NCBI GenBank assembly: GCA_029550985.1
Contig: JAKPGH010000002.1
Span: 1-9,391 of the forward strand
Length of the DNA: 9,391 nt
Origin: Bacillota bacterium
Lineage (GTDB): Bacteria; Bacillota; Clostridia; Oscillospirales; Ruminococcaceae
Direction of reading: 5' to 3'
Of the stretch, positions 6,596-9,391 are shown piece by piece. Both the position numbers and the translations under genes were made by a program. The notes under the pieces are model-generated. The model saw nothing but the letters and a program-made list of their open reading frames with translations, was not told the DNA's origin and did not search any database. Positions within the stretch are counted from its first letter, which is position 1; each line of letters opens with the position of its first letter.

Positions 6596-6655
6596 CGCCC
6601 TTTCCCATTATTCGCCTCCTCTTAATTTTCAGCCGCCATCTTGAAAGGGCGGCTG
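6596..6655 (-). repeat. Overlapping alternative hairpins between the ABC and PRPP synthetase genes
   Basis: CAGCCGCC (6630-6637) is complementary to GGCGGCTG (6648-6655), and CGCCCTTTC (6596-6604) is complementary to GAAAGGGCG (6643-6651). The two pairings share the segment 6648-6651, so only one can form at a time. On the minus strand the second hairpin is followed by a T-rich stretch a few bases later, which may make it a weak terminator for the ABC gene. No strong canonical terminator is visible for that gene. Confidence 0.4.
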
Positions 6656-6699
6656 CCCCTGTCCAAGTAGTGTTACTGCCAATTAAACAGCACTTCTTG

Positions 6700-8421
6700 T
6701 CAAGTGGATTGCTGAGTATTCCAAAGAGAATAGTAAACTCCTTGTTTTTCGATTAGTTCCTGATGGGTTCCTTGTTCCACAATGCCCTGTTCGGTGAGCA
6801 CCACAATCTTGTCGGCGTTGCGAATGGTGCTCAGGCGGTGAGCCACCACCAAAGTGGTTCGCCCGGCGCTTAACTGGTCCAGCGCCTGCTGAATTTGGGC
6901 TTCGGTGGTGTTGTCCAGGGCGGAAGTCGCTTCATCCAAAATGAGAATGGGAGGGTTTTTCAAAAAGATGCGGGCAATGGAAATGCGCTGCCGCTGCCCG
7001 CCAGAAAGCATGACGCCACGCTCTCCGACATAAGTATCGTACCCATTCGGAAGGGATTCAATGTACTCATGGATGCTGGCCATTTTGGCGGCTTGCCGAA
7101 TTTCTTCGTCGGTGGCGGAGAAATTTCCGTAAGCGATATTGTCCCGAATAGTGCCGGTGAATAAAAAGGTATCCTGCTGCACGATGCCAATCTGACGGCG
7201 CAGGGAAAGGCGGGTATATTCCCGGATATCCACGCCGTCCAGAAGAATTCGCCCGCCGTCGGGCTCGTAAAAGCGGGGAATCAGATGGCACAGGGTAGAT
7301 TTCCCACCGCCGGAAGGTCCTACCAGAGCTACGGTTTCCCCCGCGCGAATGGTGAGGTTGAGACTGGAAAGGACGTTGGTTCCTTCCTTGCCGTTATCAT
7401 AACGGAATGTGACATTTTCAAAAACAATTTCTCCTTTGGGGCGCTGCAGCTCCCGGGCGTTGGGACTGTCCTGCTCCGGCTCTTCCGCCAGCAGCTCTTG
7501 AATCCGCGTAAACCCGGTGACGCCGCTTTGCAGCTGTTCGGTAAAATTAATCAGCTTTTTCAGCGGCTCGGTGAACAACCCCACAAACAACAGGTAGGCG
7601 GCAAAGTCGGCCACGGTAATCTGGTTAAAGTAAGTAAACACGCCTCCCGCCGCTATGGTAATCAGGGTAAGCAAATCCATCAGCAAACCGGTGCCGGAAT
7701 AGAATTCTGCCATCCTTTTATAATAGATGCCGCGGGCACTGGCAAACGCTTCACTGCCCAGGCGGAACTTTTCCGCTTCGTGTTCCGCGTAGTCGTAGGC
7801 GCGACTGACCCGTACCCCGGAGATGGAGTTTTCCAAAGTTGCGTTGACTTCTCCCACGGCTACCCGGGTTTGCATGGAGGCTTCGCTCAATCTTTTGCGC
7901 TTGCGGATGGCAAAGGCCAGGAGAATCGGCACAAAGGCAAAGATGATGACGGTGAGCAGCGCGTTCATGCGGCAGAGCAGGATAAAGGAACCAATGAGCA
8001 TGATGCCGGAAATAAAAATATCCTCTGGGCCGTGATGGGCAAGCTCGGAGATATCCATGGTGTCGTTGATAATCCGGCTCATAATGGTGCCGGTTTTTGT
8101 TTTATCGAAGAAGGTGAAGGGGAGGCGCTGCAGGTGGTCGAAGGCCTCCTGACGGATATCCAGCTGGATTCGCACCCCCATCACGTGGCCCTGATACTGG
8201 ATAAAGAAATTGAGACAGTACTTGAGAATATAAATTCCCAACAGGGTGGCAAACCAAAAGGCCATGAGCCTCAAATTTCGGTTTGGAATGAGGTCGTTGA
8301 TAATTCTGCGGGTAATCATGGGGTAAAACATATTGCAAACCGATACCAGAAAAGCGCACAACATATCGGCGGCAAACAGTTTTTTGTGGGGGCTGTAATA
8401 GCGTAGGAATTTTCGAATCAA
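6700..8421 (-). CDS. ABC exporter half-transporter (fused membrane and ATPase domains)
   Basis: A 573-residue type IV (MsbA/Sav1866-like) exporter. The N-terminal membrane domain covers about residues 15-300 with six predicted helices. The nucleotide-binding domain runs from about 330, with Walker A GPSGGGKST (368-376), Q-loop Gln416, signature LSGGQ (472-476), Walker B LILDEATSALD (493-503, Asp496/Glu497) and H-loop His528. All catalytic residues are intact. Such half-transporters work as homodimers or as heterodimers encoded by adjacent genes. No second ABC gene adjoins, so a homodimer is the simpler reading. Substrates of the family include drugs, lipids and peptides; none can be inferred here, and no peptidase domain is seen. 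The start is TTG 8421 behind GAGGTGGTC, a good Shine-Dalgarno match; the first ATG would remove 19 residues including part of the first membrane helix. Confidence 0.94.
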   Translation of the reverse strand: MIRKFLRYYSPHKKLFAADMLCAFLVSVCNMFYPMITRRIINDLIPNRNLRLMAFWFATLLGIYILKYCLNFFIQYQGHVMGVRIQLDIRQEAFDHLQRLPFTFFDKTKTGTIMSRIINDTMDISELAHHGPEDIFISGIMLIGSFILLCRMNALLTVIIFAFVPILLAFAIRKRKRLSEASMQTRVAVGEVNATLENSISGVRVSRAYDYAEHEAEKFRLGSEAFASARGIYYKRMAEFYSGTGLLMDLLTLITIAAGGVFTYFNQITVADFAAYLLFVGLFTEPLKKLINFTEQLQSGVTGFTRIQELLAEEPEQDSPNARELQRPKGEIVFENVTFRYDNGKEGTNVLSSLNLTIRAGETVALVGPSGGGKSTLCHLIPRFYEPDGGRILLDGVDIREYTRLSLRRQIGIVQQDTFLFTGTIRDNIAYGNFSATDEEIRQAAKMASIHEYIESLPNGYDTYVGERGVMLSGGQRQRISIARIFLKNPPILILDEATSALDNTTEAQIQQALDQLSAGRTTLVVAHRLSTIRNADKIVVLTEQGIVEQGTHQELIEKQGVYYSLWNTQQST

Positions 8422-8492
8422 GGGACCACCTCAACGGTTCGTAGGTAATCGACAGGAAAGCTAAGGAAACGACACCATCTGCTACATCCATG

Positions 8493-8521
8493 AGTATAGC
8501 AAAGAACGCCGCAAATTACAA
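8493..8521 (-). promoter_or_regulatory. Sigma-A type promoter of the ABC exporter gene
   Basis: On the minus strand TTGTAA (8521-8516) and TATACT (8498-8493) are separated by 17 bp. The predicted start near 8486 gives a leader of about 65 nt. It is arranged back to back with the plus-strand promoter at 8561-8588. Confidence 0.7.
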
Positions 8522-8560
8522 AGTAAATATAAAGAAAATGCTAAGATATTTAAAGAAAAC

Positions 8561-8588
8561 TTGATATTTAATAAAAATTAGGTATACT
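8561..8588 (+). promoter_or_regulatory. Sigma-A type promoter of the riboswitch leader
   Basis: TTGATA (8561-8566) and TATACT (8583-8588) are separated by a 16-bp AT-rich spacer, with more A/T-rich DNA upstream. The predicted start near 8595 places the riboswitch elements 12-16 nt into the transcript. Confidence 0.78.
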
Positions 8589-8606
8589 AATCCGAGTGGA
8601 GAATGT

Positions 8607-8714
8607 GAGAGGGAGTAGCTTGCGGCTACAGTAGCCGTTGCAGAAGCTCGTCATCACGGCAACGCATGTCAAAACATGGGAAGCCCGGGCCTGCATGCAA
8701 AGCGAGACTTTTGC
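8607..8714 (+). ncRNA. yybP-ykoY (Mn2+-sensing) riboswitch aptamer
   Basis: The conserved elements of the yybP-ykoY family occur in order. GGGAGTAGC (8611-8619) matches the first conserved loop strand. A hairpin CGGCTA/TAGCCG follows (8623-8637). TCGTCA plus TCACG (8648-8658) matches the second docking loop. An arm contains GCAG/CTGC, GGC/GCC and CATG/CATG pairs (8640-8694). AGCGAGAC (8701-8708) matches the 3' loop strand. The closing helix can pair GAGAG (8607-8611) with CTTTT (8708-8712), using G-U pairs. In studied members the two loops dock around Mn2+ and the RNA usually turns on metal exporters. The match is from remembered consensus, not a covariance search. Confidence 0.85.
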
Positions 8715-8741
8715 TGCGACTGCGCGGCAAAGGTCTTTTTT
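8705..8741 (+). terminator. Riboswitch expression platform, intrinsic terminator
   Basis: AGACTTTTGC (8705-8714) pairs with GCAAAGGTCT (8727-8736) in a 10-bp stem with one wobble. The loop is 12 nt and six T follow (8736-8741). The left arm includes the CTTTT that closes the aptamer, so the aptamer and terminator exclude each other. Ligand-stabilised aptamer should prevent termination, an ON switch. Confidence 0.87.
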
Positions 8742-8777
8742 GTTTACCTGCTCACAAAAGAAGAGGAGGAAGGCAAA

Positions 8778-9391
8778 TTGAATTTGTTTTTGGAAATGTT
8801 TTCTGGCGTAACCATGCTCACCTGGAAGCACCTTGTCATGTACCTGATTGGCATTGTGCTGATTTATTTGGCCATCAAAAAGGAATATGAGCCCATGCTT
8901 CTGCTTCCTATCGGATTTGGAGCCATTTTGGTGAACTTGCCCTATTCCACCGTATGGGAACACGATGGAAACGTGGGGTTTCTCAAAACCTTTTACGATG
9001 CCGGTATCATCACCGAACTGTTCCCTCTGCTGATCTTTATTGCAGTGGGAGCGATGATCGATTTTTCCCAACTGTTGCGGGTTCCTAAGATGATGCTCTT
9101 TGGAGCGGCCGCACAGTTTGGCATCTTCTTCACCATTATTGCGGCTCTGTTGCTGGGTCGGGCATTTCCCTCTTTGGGGATTGACTTGAAAGTAGCTTCT
9201 GCCATTGGCATCATCGGTGCCGCGGACGGCCCCACTTCCATCTTTGTGGCAAGGCAGTTCGCCGAGGAATATCTGGGGCCCATCACGGTGGCGGCCTACT
9301 CCTATATGTCTTTGGTTCCCATTATCCAGCCTCCGGTTATCCGCGCTCTCACCACCAAAAAAGAGCGTATGATCCGGATGGAGTACAAGGC
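8778..9391 (+). CDS. Sodium-ion-translocating decarboxylase beta-subunit family membrane protein, N-terminal part (cut by window end)
   Basis: The first 204 residues of an integral membrane protein of the OadB/GcdB/MmdB family; no stop occurs before the window ends. In characterised systems the beta subunit moves Na+ outward, driven by decarboxylation of carboxybiotin made by an alpha subunit. Visible signatures are the hydrophobic helices from residue 18 on, GAMIDFSQLL (91-100), GIIGAADGPTSIFV (144-157) and YSYMSLVPIIQPP (174-186). Asp150 and Tyr176 have the spacing of the ion-site residues Asp203 and Tyr229 of Klebsiella OadB. The start is TTG 8778, with GAGGAGG 7 bases upstream; in-frame ATG 8796 lacks a well-placed site. 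The gene is the first behind a Mn2+-type riboswitch and its own promoter. Whether alpha, gamma and biotin-carrier genes follow lies outside the window, so a decarboxylase role is not assured. Confidence 0.92.
   Translation, partial: MNLFLEMFSGVTMLTWKHLVMYLIGIVLIYLAIKKEYEPMLLLPIGFGAILVNLPYSTVWEHDGNVGFLKTFYDAGIITELFPLLIFIAVGAMIDFSQLLRVPKMMLFGAAAQFGIFFTIIAALLLGRAFPSLGIDLKVASAIGIIGAADGPTSIFVARQFAEEYLGPITVAAYSYMSLVPIIQPPVIRALTTKKERMIRMEYK

Noticed and set aside
7285..8406. 373-codon open frame antisense to the ABC exporter
   Set aside because: It is a mirror frame of an intact ABC gene, with no domain of its own and a composition unlike a real protein.
8595..8741. Other riboswitch classes for the leader, such as the Na+-sensing DUF1646 motif, considered because of the sodium-pump gene
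   Set aside because: The conserved blocks and their order fit yybP-ykoY (GGGAGTAGC, TCGTCA, AGCGAGAC), and I see no match to the other motif.

Overview
This window looks like a chromosomal segment from a Gram-positive anaerobe of the Clostridia. That is inferred from the Firmicutes-type Shine-Dalgarno sites and sigma-A promoters, the TTG/GTG starts, the intrinsic terminators, the divergent long PRPP synthetase, and an Oscillospiraceae-like mix of genes. No species can be named. I see no tRNA, rRNA, insertion sequence or CRISPR array. The window starts inside one gene and ends inside another.

Layout. Positions 1-1533 (+) hold the 3' part of dnaE (DNA polymerase III alpha), closed by an intrinsic terminator. 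Positions 1597-3950 (+) hold a heavy-metal efflux operon: a near-consensus promoter, a 28-bp inverted repeat just downstream of it (candidate ArsR-family operator), a free-standing HMA metallochaperone-like protein, and a Zn/Cd/Pb-type P1B ATPase without its own HMA domain. A terminator hairpin encloses the ATPase stop codon. Convergent to this, at 3957-4346 (-), is a Cys-rich ArsR/SmtB-family repressor, the obvious candidate regulator. Further along on the minus strand are purC (SAICAR synthetase), an atypical ribose-phosphate pyrophosphokinase, and an ABC exporter half-transporter. purC and the ABC gene have recognisable promoters; purC and the PRPP synthetase have intrinsic terminators. The PRPP synthetase makes PRPP, the precursor of the purine pathway in which PurC acts. 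The gap upstream of the synthetase gene carries a perfect 22-bp palindrome.

The right-hand end (8422-9391) is the most interesting part. A divergent intergenic region of about 356 bp drives the ABC gene leftwards and, rightwards, a roughly 180-nt leader followed by a sodium-pump decarboxylase beta-subunit-like membrane protein (OadB/GcdB/MmdB family, cut by the window edge). The leader has the hallmarks of a yybP-ykoY (Mn2+-sensing) riboswitch: the GGGAGTAGC and TCGTCA elements, and AGCGAGAC running directly into a terminator hairpin that shares the aptamer's closing strand. A manganese riboswitch before an OadB-type protein is not a pairing I recall as standard. It raises the possibility of a link to Mn2+ homeostasis for this membrane protein; this is inference.

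Two metal-responsive units, one transcription-factor based (ArsR) and one RNA based (yybP-ykoY), thus lie about 5 kb apart, with nucleotide metabolism and an exporter between them.
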